From Paraburkholderia domus (GTDB taxonomy: Bacteria > Pseudomonadota > Gammaproteobacteria > Burkholderiales > Burkholderiaceae), in the NCBI RefSeq assembly GCF_905220705.1, contig NZ_CAJNAT010000020.1:1-64000 (forward strand): DNA of 64,000 bases, read 5' to 3'. The notes under the pieces were generated by a model. The model searched no databases. It was not told the origin of the DNA and worked only from the letters and a program-made list of their open reading frames with translations. A program made the position numbers and the translations under genes. Positions 18,258 through 27,009 of this stretch are shown one piece after another; position 1 is the stretch's first letter, and each line of letters begins with the position of its first letter.

Positions 18258-19409
18258 GTGAAAAAAATTTCCGCCGCAGTCGCGGCGTTTGCAGGACTTG
18301 CCGCTACCGCGGCAAACGCACAAAGTTCGGTCACGCTGTATGGCCTCATCGACGCCGGTGTGATGTACACCAACAACGTCAAGAAGGGCGGCTCGCAGGG
18401 CGCGCTGGTTCAAGCGACGAGTGGCAATATCAACGGCAGCCGCTTCGGGTTGCGCGGTGGCGAGGATCTCGGCGGCCGCATGAAGGCCATCTTCGTGCTT
18501 GAAGACGGCTACAACGTGCAGAACGGCAAGCTCGGCCAGAACAACCGCATGTTCGGCCGCCAGGCGTTTGCTGGTCTGAGCAGCACGCAGTTCGGCACGC
18601 TGACGCTCGGTCGTCAATACGACTCGCTCGTCGACTTCGTCGCGCCGCTGTCGGGCACGGCCGGTACTTTTGGCGATACAGGCTTTGCCCATCCGTTCGA
18701 CAACGACAACCTGAACCACTCGGTGCGCATGAGCAACGCCATCAAGTACACGAGCGTGAATTACGGTGGCTTTACGTTCGGCGGCCTCTACGCGTTTTCG
18801 AACAACACCGACTTCGCCGTCAATCGTGCTTATAGCGCGGGCGTGAGCTATAGCAATGGCCCGTTCAAGGCGGCCGCGGGCTACTTGCAGATCAATGGTT
18901 CCAATTCGACGACGAACACGGGCGGTGCGGTCGATCTCGCGGAGTCGGCGGCCAATGGTACGGGCGGTTTTCAGCTCGGCGCCGACGTTCAGCGCACGGC
19001 CGGCGCAGCGCTGAGCTACGGCTTCGGCCCGGTGACGACCGGTTTTGTCTATACGCATAGCCAGTTTCAGAACACGGCGTCGTTTGGCGCGACGCACGGC
19101 TCGATGCGTTTCGACAATTTCGAAGTGAACGGCAAGTACGCGGTGACGCCCGCACTGAGCCTCGGCGCGTCGTACACGTACACGAACGCGCACGTGAGCG
19201 GCACGTCGACTTTCGGCTCCGATCCGAAGTGGAATCAGGTGAATGTGCAGGCCGTCTATGCACTTTCGTTACGCACCGACGTGTACGCCGAAGCGATGTA
19301 TCAGCACGTGAGCGGCCAGGGCTATACCGCCTTCATCAATACGGCGGGCGGCGCGTCCTCGACCGGCAATCAGGTCGTGGGCACCGTGGGACTGCGTACG
19401 CGCTTCTGA
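18258..19409 (+). CDS. Gram-negative trimeric porin (OmpC/Omp32-like)
   Basis: This 383-residue outer membrane beta-barrel has a signal peptide ending AATAANA and the mature start QSSVTLYGLIDAG, the hallmark of Burkholderia and Neisseria porins. SRFGLRGGEDLGGRMKAIFVLEDGYN, FGRQAFAGLSSTQFGTLTLGRQYD and the C-terminal GTVGLRTRF with a final Phe for BAM recognition confirm the family. It forms water-filled pores for small hydrophilic solutes. The gene stands alone, with a terminator-like hairpin before it and a strong one about 200 bases downstream. Confidence 0.95.
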   Translation: MKKISAAVAAFAGLAATAANAQSSVTLYGLIDAGVMYTNNVKKGGSQGALVQATSGNINGSRFGLRGGEDLGGRMKAIFVLEDGYNVQNGKLGQNNRMFGRQAFAGLSSTQFGTLTLGRQYDSLVDFVAPLSGTAGTFGDTGFAHPFDNDNLNHSVRMSNAIKYTSVNYGGFTFGGLYAFSNNTDFAVNRAYSAGVSYSNGPFKAAAGYLQINGSNSTTNTGGAVDLAESAANGTGGFQLGADVQRTAGAALSYGFGPVTTGFVYTHSQFQNTASFGATHGSMRFDNFEVNGKYAVTPALSLGASYTYTNAHVSGTSTFGSDPKWNQVNVQAVYALSLRTDVYAEAMYQHVSGQGYTAFINTAGGASSTGNQVVGTVGLRTRF

Positions 19410-19606
19410 TCGCGGGATCCGCAATTCATGTAGCAACGCGTGTACCCATTTACCCAGCAATTTATAGCGCGACACGTTCAGATTTGAGCAGCGGAGCCGG
19501 CGAGGGGGGGAAAGGACTCTTCCAGCGTCGCATGTAGATCCGCTTTATCCGCGCAGGTACAGTACTGATGCACGCACGGTTCCCGGTGTGCGAGCGAGAG
19601 AGTTGG

Positions 19607-19635
19607 CCCCGGCTGGTAACAGCCGGGGTTTTTTT
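19607..19635 (+). terminator. Rho-independent terminator downstream of the porin gene
   Basis: CCCCGGCT (19607-19614) pairs perfectly with AGCCGGGG (19621-19628) around a 6-base loop and is followed by seven T's. It lies in the 426-base gap between the porin and carbonic anhydrase genes and is the natural end of the porin transcript. Confidence 0.88.
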
Positions 19636-19835
19636 CGTCTTCGGCGATGGTGTTTGCAGACCTGCAGTTCGTGCTTCATGATTGACTTTGGGAGCCTCAA
19701 TTGCGGTGTCGGGCGATGAGGGATGAGGCGGCGGTCACTGCGGCTGCGGTATAGTCGCGCGAACCGATCGTAGACACGCCTTGGCCCCTTGCCGCTCGCT
19801 CGGCAGGCTGAGGCTTTGATTATCCGGAGAACGTC

Positions 19836-20471
19836 GTGCAGGAAATCATAGAAGGATTCATCCGCTTTCAACGCGAAGTCTTCCCGCAGCAGAGCGCATT
19901 GTTCAAACGTTTGTCGATTTCGCAAAGTCCGAACACGCTGTTCGTGACCTGCTCGGATAGCCGTGTCGTTCCCGAGTTGCTGACCCAGGTGGAACCCGGC
20001 GCGCTGTTCGTGATCCGCAACGCGGGCAACATCGTGCCGTCTTACGGGCCGGAGCCGGGCGGGGTATCGGCCACCGTCGAATATGCGGTCGCTGTGCTGG
20101 GCGTGCGGGATATCGTGATTTGCGGCCACTCGAATTGCGGGGCGATGACGGCGATCTGCACATGCAAGAACCTCGACCATCTGCCGGCAGTGGCGGGGTG
20201 GCTCCGTCACGCGGACGCCGCGAAAGCGATCAATGCGTCGCGAACGTACGCATCGGATGCAGAGCGTCTCGACGCCCTGGTCAAAGATAACGTGATTGCA
20301 CAACTCTCGAACATTCGCACTCATCCGTCAGTGGCTGTGGGCCTCGTGAACAAAACGCTGCGGCTCCATGGCTGGATTTTCGATATCGAGAGCGGCGCAA
20401 TGCTCGCACTCGATGGGCGCACCGGGCAGTTTCTGCCGTTAGTGGACAACCCTGAAATTTATGTCGTCTAG
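19836..20471 (+). CDS. Beta-class carbonic anhydrase
   Basis: The 211-residue enzyme has the zinc and active-site motifs of beta-carbonic anhydrases: CSDSRVVPELL (Cys ligand with the Asp-Arg dyad) and GHSNCGAMTAI (His and Cys ligands). It interconverts carbon dioxide and bicarbonate in the cytoplasm, supplying bicarbonate to carboxylases. The start is a GTG at 19836 preceded by CCGGAGAA, which places FIRFQREVFPQQSALFKRL at the usual N-terminal position. It is not next to cyanase or sulfate transporter genes. Confidence 0.92.
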   Translation: MQEIIEGFIRFQREVFPQQSALFKRLSISQSPNTLFVTCSDSRVVPELLTQVEPGALFVIRNAGNIVPSYGPEPGGVSATVEYAVAVLGVRDIVICGHSNCGAMTAICTCKNLDHLPAVAGWLRHADAAKAINASRTYASDAERLDALVKDNVIAQLSNIRTHPSVAVGLVNKTLRLHGWIFDIESGAMLALDGRTGQFLPLVDNPEIYVV

Positions 20472-20639
20472 CGTGACGTTGGAGGCGAGGGGCGCCACCT
20501 TCCGACAAGGCGAGCGCAGTAGGACCAGAAAACCTCTTCTGCGCTGCGGATCGCCGCCTATACTGCCTGAGCATCTGGAGCGGACGACCCCGCTCCGTGG
20601 CGTGTTGTAACGCGAATTGAATCTGGCTCCGAGGTTTCC

Positions 20640-21317
20640 ATGAAAATTCTGATGGTATTGACTTCACATGACCAGCTCGGCAATACGGGCCGGAAAACCG
20701 GCTTCTGGCTCGAAGAGTTTGCTGCGCCGTATTACGTGTTCAAGGAGGCCGGCGCCGATGTGACACTCGCGTCGCCCAAAGGCGGCCAGCCGCCGCTCGA
20801 CCCGAAGAGCGACGATCCCGATGCGCAGACCGACGCGACCCGGCGATTCGGCAAGGATCCGGACGCGCAAGCCGCGTTGGCGAGTACCGCCAAGCTCTCC
20901 ACCGTGTCGGCCGCGGACTATGACGCGGTGTTCTATCCCGGCGGCCACGGACCGTTGTGGGATCTCGCCGAAGACCCACATTCGATTGCCCTGATCGAAG
21001 CGGCCTATGCCGCGGGAAAGCCTGTCGGTGCGGTATGCCATGCACCCGGTGTGCTGCGTCATACGAAGGCGCCGGACGGAACGCCGCTCGTACGCGATAA
21101 GCCCGTTACCGGCTTTGCCAATTCCGAAGAAGCCGCAGTCGGCCTGACCGACGTTGTTCCTTTCCTCGTCGAAGACATGTTGAAGAAGAACGGCGGCGGC
21201 TATTCGAAGGGGCCGGATTGGCAGTCGCATGTCGTGGTCGCGGGCAATCTGATCACGGGGCAGAATCCCGCCTCGTCGGAAGCCGCGGCGAAAGCACTGC
21301 TCGCGAAACTTGCCTAG
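20640..21317 (+). CDS. DJ-1/PfpI family protein (type 1 glutamine amidotransferase-like)
   Basis: The 225-residue protein starts MKILMVLTSHDQLGNTGRKT and includes YDAVFYPGGHGPLWDLAEDP and KPVGAVCHAPGVL, with the conserved nucleophilic-elbow Cys in AVCHAP. The LGNTGRKTGFWLEE beginning is typical of the Hsp31-like branch, whose members act as glyoxalase-III or protein and sugar deglycases and stress chaperones. The exact activity cannot be set from sequence. It converges with the alkB-like gene, 8 bases away. Confidence 0.87.
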   Translation: MKILMVLTSHDQLGNTGRKTGFWLEEFAAPYYVFKEAGADVTLASPKGGQPPLDPKSDDPDAQTDATRRFGKDPDAQAALASTAKLSTVSAADYDAVFYPGGHGPLWDLAEDPHSIALIEAAYAAGKPVGAVCHAPGVLRHTKAPDGTPLVRDKPVTGFANSEEAAVGLTDVVPFLVEDMLKKNGGGYSKGPDWQSHVVVAGNLITGQNPASSEAAAKALLAKLA

Positions 21318-21325
21318 AAGCAGCC

Positions 21326-21916
21326 TCAACCGGCAAAGCAGCGGAACGCAAGGCTGATACGCGGCCCGGTCACCCCGGCCATCTTGGGAATGCCGTGTTC
21401 ATGCGTGAATTGCGAAGCGTAGCTCATGACGATGCAACTGCCGGGCTCCAGGTCCACGTGCACGATCCGGCCGGAACCCGCTTTCGGCCTGATCGACATG
21501 CGGCGACTCGCGCCGAGCGAGACGATGGCGATCGGCTGGGCCGGCAACAGCTTTTCCGTCTTGTCACCGTGGAGTGCAACGCTGTCGTTGCCGTCGCGAT
21601 AGAGATTGAGGCCGACGCGGTTGAACGGCGCGCCAAGCAGTGAGCGGACGGCTTCAAATGCTTCGCCCAGCGGCGCAGGCAGATCTTCTGATTCGCGGGC
21701 GAAGGTGGCCAGCAGGCGCGGCACCGCCACCTCCCGGTCGTACATCATGCGCTGCTGGCTCATCCAGCCGATATTTTGACGTGCCTGGTCGAACCACTGT
21801 TGCGCGGTAATTGCGGGGATCGAATCAGGCAAATAGCGAATCCCGCCTTCAGCGTCATGGAAAAGGGCCACAGGCTCGGATGCGAATAAGCCTTGCTGGT
21901 GCACCATACGTTCCAA
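21326..21916 (-). CDS. alkB: AlkB-like 2-oxoglutarate/Fe(II)-dependent dioxygenase
   Basis: At 196 residues it is a compact AlkB-family protein. Residues about 120-196 hold the iron-binding HxD (SVALHGDKTEK), the distal His in QFTHEHGIPK and the 2-oxoglutarate-binding Arg in GPRISLAFR, plus LGASRRMSIRPK for substrate binding. These enzymes remove alkyl groups from 1-methyladenine and 3-methylcytosine in nucleic acids. It looks closer to the human ABH2/3-type bacterial paralogues than to E. coli AlkB. A LexA-like palindrome lies about 55 bases upstream, suggesting DNA-damage control. Confidence 0.85.
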   Translation of the reverse strand: MERMVHQQGLFASEPVALFHDAEGGIRYLPDSIPAITAQQWFDQARQNIGWMSQQRMMYDREVAVPRLLATFARESEDLPAPLGEAFEAVRSLLGAPFNRVGLNLYRDGNDSVALHGDKTEKLLPAQPIAIVSLGASRRMSIRPKAGSGRIVHVDLEPGSCIVMSYASQFTHEHGIPKMAGVTGPRISLAFRCFAG

Positions 21917-21970
21917 TCCTTGAGTTGCGATAGCCCCGCAATCAGCGCGGGGGCTTCATACGGCACATTA

Positions 21971-21990
21971 TACTGTGTTTTTATACAGTG
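21971..21990 (-). promoter_or_regulatory. LexA (SOS) box-like palindrome
   Basis: TACTGT, eight A/T-rich bases, then ACAGTG fits the gammaproteobacterial and betaproteobacterial LexA consensus CTGT-N8-ACAG, with flanking bases close to the ideal. It lies 55 bases upstream of the alkB-like start on the minus strand and 165 bases from the EamA gene on the plus strand, so the repair gene is the likelier target. Confidence 0.65.
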
Positions 21991-22154
21991 TTTTGACTGA
22001 ACGCCTGCCGGCGCCATGCGGAAAGGGTCAATGCGGTTTTTCCAGTCGATAGTGGGAGGAGCAGCAGGCATAATCCGTTTTCCGATTACACGACCCTTTC
22101 ATCGAAGGGCGAAACCAGGGCGGCGCGTTGTTACGCGCCCCCCCAAGAAAACTT

Positions 22155-23054
22155 ATGCCGCCCATCACTGCTGTCCGGAATACAGCCGTGCCGCTGCGCA
22201 GCGTCGCGCTGATTCTCGTATCGATGTTCTGCTTCGCGCTCGTCGACGCCCTGGCGAAGTCCGTGGCGCTCGCCTATCCGGCCAATGAAGTGACGTTCTT
22301 CCGGATGCTGTTCGGCCTGGTGCCTGCGGTAGCGGTGTGTCTGCGCGGCAAACCGCTCATCGAGCGTCTCAAACACATGGATGTGCGCGGGCAGACCTTG
22401 CGCGCGCTGACGTTGCTCGGCGCCTCAGGGCTGTTCTTTGCCGGACTGCCGTACGTGCCGCTCAGCGAAGCGGTGGCAATCGTCTACTCGGAGACCTTGC
22501 TGGTCATCGTTCTCGCACCGCTGATTCTGAAGGAAACGCTCAAGCCGCGTGATGCACTCGCGGCGGCGGTCGGCTTTGTCGGCGTACTTTTCGTGGTGCG
22601 CCCGGACGGTTCGCACTCGAGTTGGCTCGGTCCGGCCTTGCTGATTTCGAGCGCGGTTTTCGGCGCGTTATCGATCATTCAGATCAAGCGGATTCGCGCC
22701 ACCGACGATTCGGGCACCACGGTGCTGTATTTCACGGTGATCGGCACGATCGTCACCAGCGCATCGCTCATTTTCGCGTGGCGCACGCCGTCGATCGAAG
22801 CACTCGCGGTGATGGCGTTGCTCGGCGGGTTTGCCACGGCAGGACAGTTGCTGATGACCATGGCGTTCCGTCAGGCCGATGCCGGTGCGCTCGCGCCGTA
22901 TAACTACACCAGCATCGTGTGGGCGGCGTTATTCGGCTACGTCGTGTGGGGCGAGACGATCGGCAGCATGTCGCTGCTCGGCATTGCGCTGATTGTCGGC
23001 AGCTCGATCGCGGTTGCCGTGCGCGGCAAACAGACTGAGGGACCGCTCGTGTAG
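22155..23054 (+). CDS. EamA/DMT-family transporter
   Basis: This 299-residue protein with ten predicted hydrophobic segments is built as two EamA repeats. The first includes ALVDALAKSVALAYPANEVTFFRML and ALTLLGASGLFFAGLPYVPLSEAVAI, the second AGALAPYNYTSIVWAALFGYVVWGE. Members of this drug/metabolite superfamily export amino acids, nucleosides or other metabolites. The ATG at 22155 was preferred over a TTG 27 bases earlier. A terminator-like hairpin follows at about 23144. The substrate is unknown. Confidence 0.87.
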   Translation: MPPITAVRNTAVPLRSVALILVSMFCFALVDALAKSVALAYPANEVTFFRMLFGLVPAVAVCLRGKPLIERLKHMDVRGQTLRALTLLGASGLFFAGLPYVPLSEAVAIVYSETLLVIVLAPLILKETLKPRDALAAAVGFVGVLFVVRPDGSHSSWLGPALLISSAVFGALSIIQIKRIRATDDSGTTVLYFTVIGTIVTSASLIFAWRTPSIEALAVMALLGGFATAGQLLMTMAFRQADAGALAPYNYTSIVWAALFGYVVWGETIGSMSLLGIALIVGSSIAVAVRGKQTEGPLV

Positions 23055-23143
23055 CCGTGCGCTGCATGCGTCGAATTCAAACGCCGAATTCAAACCGGCC
23101 TTTCATTGCTTCGCAGTTCAAACAATCGTCCTAGGAAAGCCTG

Positions 23144-23162
23144 GCCAGCAAGCTGGCTTTTT
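23144..23162 (+). terminator. Terminator-like hairpin after the EamA gene
   Basis: GCCAG and CTGGC (23144-23148, 23053+100 to 23157) form a short stem with a CAAG loop, followed by five T's. It lies about 90 bases after the transporter stop and is short but correctly placed. Confidence 0.5.
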
Positions 23163-23382
23163 CGGACAACACGCCCTACGCAAGCGGACGAATCGGCGTT
23201 TGACGACTATAAATGATAGATAGCAGGCATCCAGCTTGCACTCTTACTCGTACGTGACAGTGTCGACCCGAACTCGCGGTCGTTGCGCCGGCATCGATCG
23301 ATTCGCTGCGAACACTCTGATGAATTCGAGCACGTTTGCGAAACCGAAAACGCGCATGTCCACGATTTGAGAGGGAGACGTC

Positions 23383-24342
23383 ATGGTTGGTGAATCCAGG
23401 AAGATCGTTCTCTTGAGCCTATTTTTCGGCGCGGTTGCGATCACAGCATATATTTCGCAGTCCGACAAAAGATGGCTGTCGACGGACGAACTCGGCCTGG
23501 GTCGCGACAATGCGTCGGCTCATTACACCCGCGGCGACATGGTGACCGGCTCGGTGAGGTCCGGACCGGTCGTTTCACGCAGTGATTCGGCTGCGGCCGT
23601 TGCCGGGGATCTCCGGGCTGCGCGCAATAGTCTGCAGCGTAACGATCTTGTCTCTGCCCAAGCGCAACTGGATGCGGTGCGTTCAGCACACCGCGACGAC
23701 GATCAGGTTCTCGCGCTGCAAAGAGAAGTAGCTGCGCGCACGGAGCAGGCGCGGCATCCGCTGGCCGTTGCGCATGTGCAAACGCCGACGCCGCAACGGT
23801 CGAAATCGGCGCGATCCTCAGCACCGTCTTCCGGGAAAACAGGCCACACCCATAGAAGCTATGTCGCGGCACGCGATCACTCGAACGTTGCGTCTTCCGG
23901 TTACCCGAAGACCCGGCGTGCTCCGGAAGCCGAAGCAGCCGCTGTTAGCACCGGTAACACGTCGGGTGGAAGAGCGAGCGCCACTGCTGCACCTGTTGTT
24001 GCGAGTTCGTCATCTTCCGAGCCAGTTGACGGGAAGGTGGTCTCGAATGAAACCCGCGCGTCTGCTGCGATACAGCCGATACAGGCGACACAGCCAATAC
24101 CGTCGATACAGTCGACATCAGCACCATCGCCAAGCCTGCAATCGGTACCGGCGCCGCCGGCACCCCAGTTTGCGCCCGCCGCCGGCTCGCTATTGAAGCC
24201 GGACGGCGGGCCAAAAACACGCGCACAGGTACGCGCGGAAATCGCCCGCGCCCGAGCCGATGGCAGCCTTCCGGCGTTCGGCAATCCGGACCCGGCTGGA
24301 CCCGCCGGCGCACCGAGCCTGAGTGCCGCGCCGCGTCCATGA
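23383..24342 (+). CDS. Membrane-anchored hypothetical protein with low-complexity middle and DUF4148-like tail
   Basis: The function is not recognised. The 319 residues start with one hydrophobic segment (KIVLLSLFFGAVAITAYIS, residues 7-25), probably an uncleaved anchor. Residues 68-125 form a helical region rich in Ala, Arg and Gln (LRAARNSLQRNDLVSAQAQLDAV), reminiscent of a TPR-like or coiled segment. Residues 130-275 are Ser/Pro/Ala low complexity, including tandem IQPIQATQPIPSIQ. The end, KTRAQVRAEIARARADGSLP, resembles the start of DUF4148 domains of small secreted Burkholderia proteins. A ribosome site GAGAGGGAGA precedes the ATG. It converges with surE. Confidence 0.6.
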   Translation: MVGESRKIVLLSLFFGAVAITAYISQSDKRWLSTDELGLGRDNASAHYTRGDMVTGSVRSGPVVSRSDSAAAVAGDLRAARNSLQRNDLVSAQAQLDAVRSAHRDDDQVLALQREVAARTEQARHPLAVAHVQTPTPQRSKSARSSAPSSGKTGHTHRSYVAARDHSNVASSGYPKTRRAPEAEAAAVSTGNTSGGRASATAAPVVASSSSSEPVDGKVVSNETRASAAIQPIQATQPIPSIQSTSAPSPSLQSVPAPPAPQFAPAAGSLLKPDGGPKTRAQVRAEIARARADGSLPAFGNPDPAGPAGAPSLSAAPRP

Positions 24343-24360
24343 AACCGCGCAGGCCGGCGG

Positions 24361-25140
24361 TTAGCGCAACGACGCAGCGAGCCGCGCAAACGTGGGTTCG
24401 TCCGTGCGATCGAACGCAAGCGGCGTAACCGACACGCGTCCCGACGCCACCACGGCGGTTTCGCTATCGGGGTCGTTCGCACGCGTGCCGCGTTGAAACC
24501 GCAACCAGTGGTAATCGATCCCGCGTGGATCGACGTGCGGCAGCACCTCGATATCCTCGACGAGTCCGACGCCCTGTTTGCTCGGTGTGAGCGGACCGGC
24601 CGAGGCCGCGTCGACGTCGGGGAAATTGATGTTCAGGCAGGTGGGTGCATCGTGCTGGATCGAGAGCAATTGGCGAATGACGCCTGGCGCGAGCGCACGG
24701 GCCGTGTCCCAGCGCACCTTGTTGCGGTCGCTGAAAGTCTGACTCAACGCAAACGACGGCAGTCCAAGTAACAGGCCCGTCATCGCGGCGCCGACCGTGC
24801 CGGAGAACATCGTTTCCACGCCGAGATTCCCGCCACGGTTGACGCCGGAAAGAATCAGCGTAGGCGGCGCGTCGCGCATCAGATGCCGCACCCCCATCAC
24901 GACGCAATCGCCCGGTGTGCCCACTACGCCAAAACGCCGCTCGCCCTGGCGGCTGACTCGCAGCGGCGAATGCAGGCTGATCGAATGCGATGTGCCACTC
25001 TGATCGTGTTCAGGCGCGACCACCCAGACTTCGTGCGCGAGCTCGGCGGCAACCGCTTCGAGTACGGCGAGGCCGGGCGCGTCGATACCGTCGTCGTTCG
25101 TCAACAGTACCCGCGGCACTTTGGATTCGTAAGCAGACAT
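24361..25140 (-). CDS. surE: 5'/3'-nucleotidase SurE
   Basis: The 259-residue protein has the SurE signature: RVLLTNDDGIDAPGLAVL with the metal-binding DD, WVVAPEHDQSGTSHSISLHSPLR, and VVGTPGDCVVMGV. SGVNRGGNLGVETMFSGTVGAAMTG completes the active site. SurE removes phosphate from nucleoside 5'- and 3'-monophosphates and short polyphosphates. In many proteobacteria surE sits with pcm, nlpD and rpoS; here it stands alone, so this may be a second paralogue. Confidence 0.93.
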   Translation of the reverse strand: MSAYESKVPRVLLTNDDGIDAPGLAVLEAVAAELAHEVWVVAPEHDQSGTSHSISLHSPLRVSRQGERRFGVVGTPGDCVVMGVRHLMRDAPPTLILSGVNRGGNLGVETMFSGTVGAAMTGLLLGLPSFALSQTFSDRNKVRWDTARALAPGVIRQLLSIQHDAPTCLNINFPDVDAASAGPLTPSKQGVGLVEDIEVLPHVDPRGIDYHWLRFQRGTRANDPDSETAVVASGRVSVTPLAFDRTDEPTFARLAASLR

Positions 25141-25390
25141 CGCAACAAGCTCCTCTCGATCGGTTAGGGAAGTCCCATTATCCGGCTATTGCGAAGAGCG
25201 TGTTGCGAAGCGGGCAGCTCACGCGGTGGTCTACGGGACACACAACGGGAAATGCGGCCATTGTGTACCATGCAGATTGCTTCGTGCCCTCCATGCTCGC
25301 TCCGTGCTTTGGTCCTGCTGAATTGCCGTGACTAGCGCTATCGAATTCGAAGCGCCCGTTATCCCCACCCCCTGTGCCGGATGAATTGAC

Positions 25391-26545
25391 ATGCAAATAG
25401 AGCCGTTTCAGATTGCCGTGCCGGACGCTGACATAGACGATCTTCGCCGGCGTATTCGCGCGACGCGCTGGGCACCGGCGACGCCGTCGCCAGCCTGGCA
25501 ACAGGGTGCCGATTCCGCCTGGCTGCGTGAACTCGCCGAGTACTGGGCCGAGCGTTTCGATTGGCGTGAGGCCGAGCGCAGGTTGAATCTGCAACCGCAA
25601 TTTCTCGCCGAAGTCGATGGTCAGCGCGTGCACTTCGTGCATCGGCGCGGCGTCGGCCCGGCGTGTTATCCGCTCGTGGTCACGCATGGCTGGCCGGGAT
25701 CGTTTTTCGAGTTCCACGCACTGCTTGACCGACTATGCGACCCGGCCGCATTCGGCTGCGATCCGGCCGATGCGTTCGACGTCGTCGTTCCGTCGCTGCC
25801 CGGCTTCGCGTTCTCGCTGGCTCCCGTCGAGCCCGGCACTTCCGCATTTCAGGTGGCGGACTTGTGGGCGTCCCTGATGCGTGGCCTCGGTTATGAACAC
25901 TTTGGTGCCCAGGGCGGCGATCTGGGTGCAGGCGTCTCGATCGCGCTTGCGGCACGGCATCGCGAGCGTGTCGACGGCATTCATCTCAACTTCTTGCCGA
26001 GTTCATACGAGCCTGCAAACGGCGCCGCGCAGACACCGCTCACGCCCGCGGAGGAAACCTATCTGCGGGAGAAGAACGAATGGGCTGCTCTCGAAGGCGG
26101 CTACGCCCATATGCACACCACGAAACCGCAGACTCTGGCTGCTTCGCTGAACGATTCGCCGGTGGGACTCGCTGCCTGGATCGGCGAGAAGTTTCGCGCG
26201 TGGAGCGATTGCGATGAGAACGTCGAGCAGGTGTTTTCGAAAGACGAGCTGCTCACCAACATTTCACTCTACTGGCACACGCAGAGTATCGGATCGGCCA
26301 TACAGATGTATTGGGAAAACCGGCTGCAGCCAATGCGCTTCGCCGAGGGGCAACGCGTCGTGCCGCCGGTGGGATTCGCCCACTTTCCGAAAGAGATCAA
26401 TCATCCGCCGCGCACGTGGCTCGAACGGACCTTCGACGTTGTGCAATGGACCGACATGCCGAGCGGCGGTCATTTCGCTGCGATGGAAAAGCCTGATTTG
26501 CTCGCTGCCGAGATTCGCAAAATGTTCAGGAAGTTGAGAGCTTAG
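25391..26545 (+). CDS. Epoxide hydrolase family protein (EHN domain + alpha/beta-hydrolase)
   Basis: The 384-residue protein starts with an epoxide hydrolase N-terminal domain: PFQIAVPDADIDDLRRRIRATRW, then WLRELAEYWAERFDWREAERRLN. The alpha/beta-hydrolase core shows THGWPGSFFEF (oxyanion HGWP) and AQGGDLGAGVSIALA with the nucleophile Asp in GGDLG; the C-terminal GGHFAAMEKPDLLA supplies the His. It resembles microsomal-type epoxide hydrolases. The physiological substrate is unknown. The start at 25391 gives the standard N-terminus. Confidence 0.9.
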   Translation: MQIEPFQIAVPDADIDDLRRRIRATRWAPATPSPAWQQGADSAWLRELAEYWAERFDWREAERRLNLQPQFLAEVDGQRVHFVHRRGVGPACYPLVVTHGWPGSFFEFHALLDRLCDPAAFGCDPADAFDVVVPSLPGFAFSLAPVEPGTSAFQVADLWASLMRGLGYEHFGAQGGDLGAGVSIALAARHRERVDGIHLNFLPSSYEPANGAAQTPLTPAEETYLREKNEWAALEGGYAHMHTTKPQTLAASLNDSPVGLAAWIGEKFRAWSDCDENVEQVFSKDELLTNISLYWHTQSIGSAIQMYWENRLQPMRFAEGQRVVPPVGFAHFPKEINHPPRTWLERTFDVVQWTDMPSGGHFAAMEKPDLLAAEIRKMFRKLRA

Positions 26546-27009
26546 GCACGTCGACTCAATTGTGTCGACGCACGAGGCATCGATTCGATATCGATGCCGA
26601 GGCACTTCGTGCATCGCATTTATGTCATGTTGTCTGGCTGAATATGCATGTCGCATGGCCGAATCCAGCGTACGCGTATGTCTGATCAGTGTGCCTCTCA
26701 ATGTGGCCAGGTAACGTCGCGTGACGCGCATGTGAACTTAATCATCAAATATGGTCCGGACCCATTGCGGCGATCGTGCAGCCGCGTATGATCAGCGATC
26801 GTCATTGCATTCGGTTTCTCGCCAGCCTGCGTTCGCAGCGCCGTCGATTCACCGGAACCCGATGCACCATGAAATAGTGGCACCCAGTACGCACCTGATT
26901 CCGGAGGGAGGACAGGCATTCGCGTTCGCGGCGCAGCAGGAACAACGCAGCAGCGAGGGACCTGAATGCAATACGTGTCGGGATAGACTCTGCGGGAAAA
27001 CAAAAAACA
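26546..27009. other. 464-base gap with two adjacent palindromes
   Basis: No gene recognised. Immediately after the epoxide hydrolase stop come two perfect dyads: CGTCGAC/GTCGACG (26549-26570, 8-base spacer) and GGCATCGAT/ATCGATGCC (26576-26598, 5-base spacer). Neither is followed by a T-run. The rest is presumably the promoter region of the sigma-54 activator gene, but no clear promoter was identified. Confidence 0.5.

Noticed and set aside
21971..21990. LexA-like box as control of the EamA transporter
   Set aside because: It is 165 bases from that start but 55 bases from alkB, and a repair gene is the more natural LexA target.
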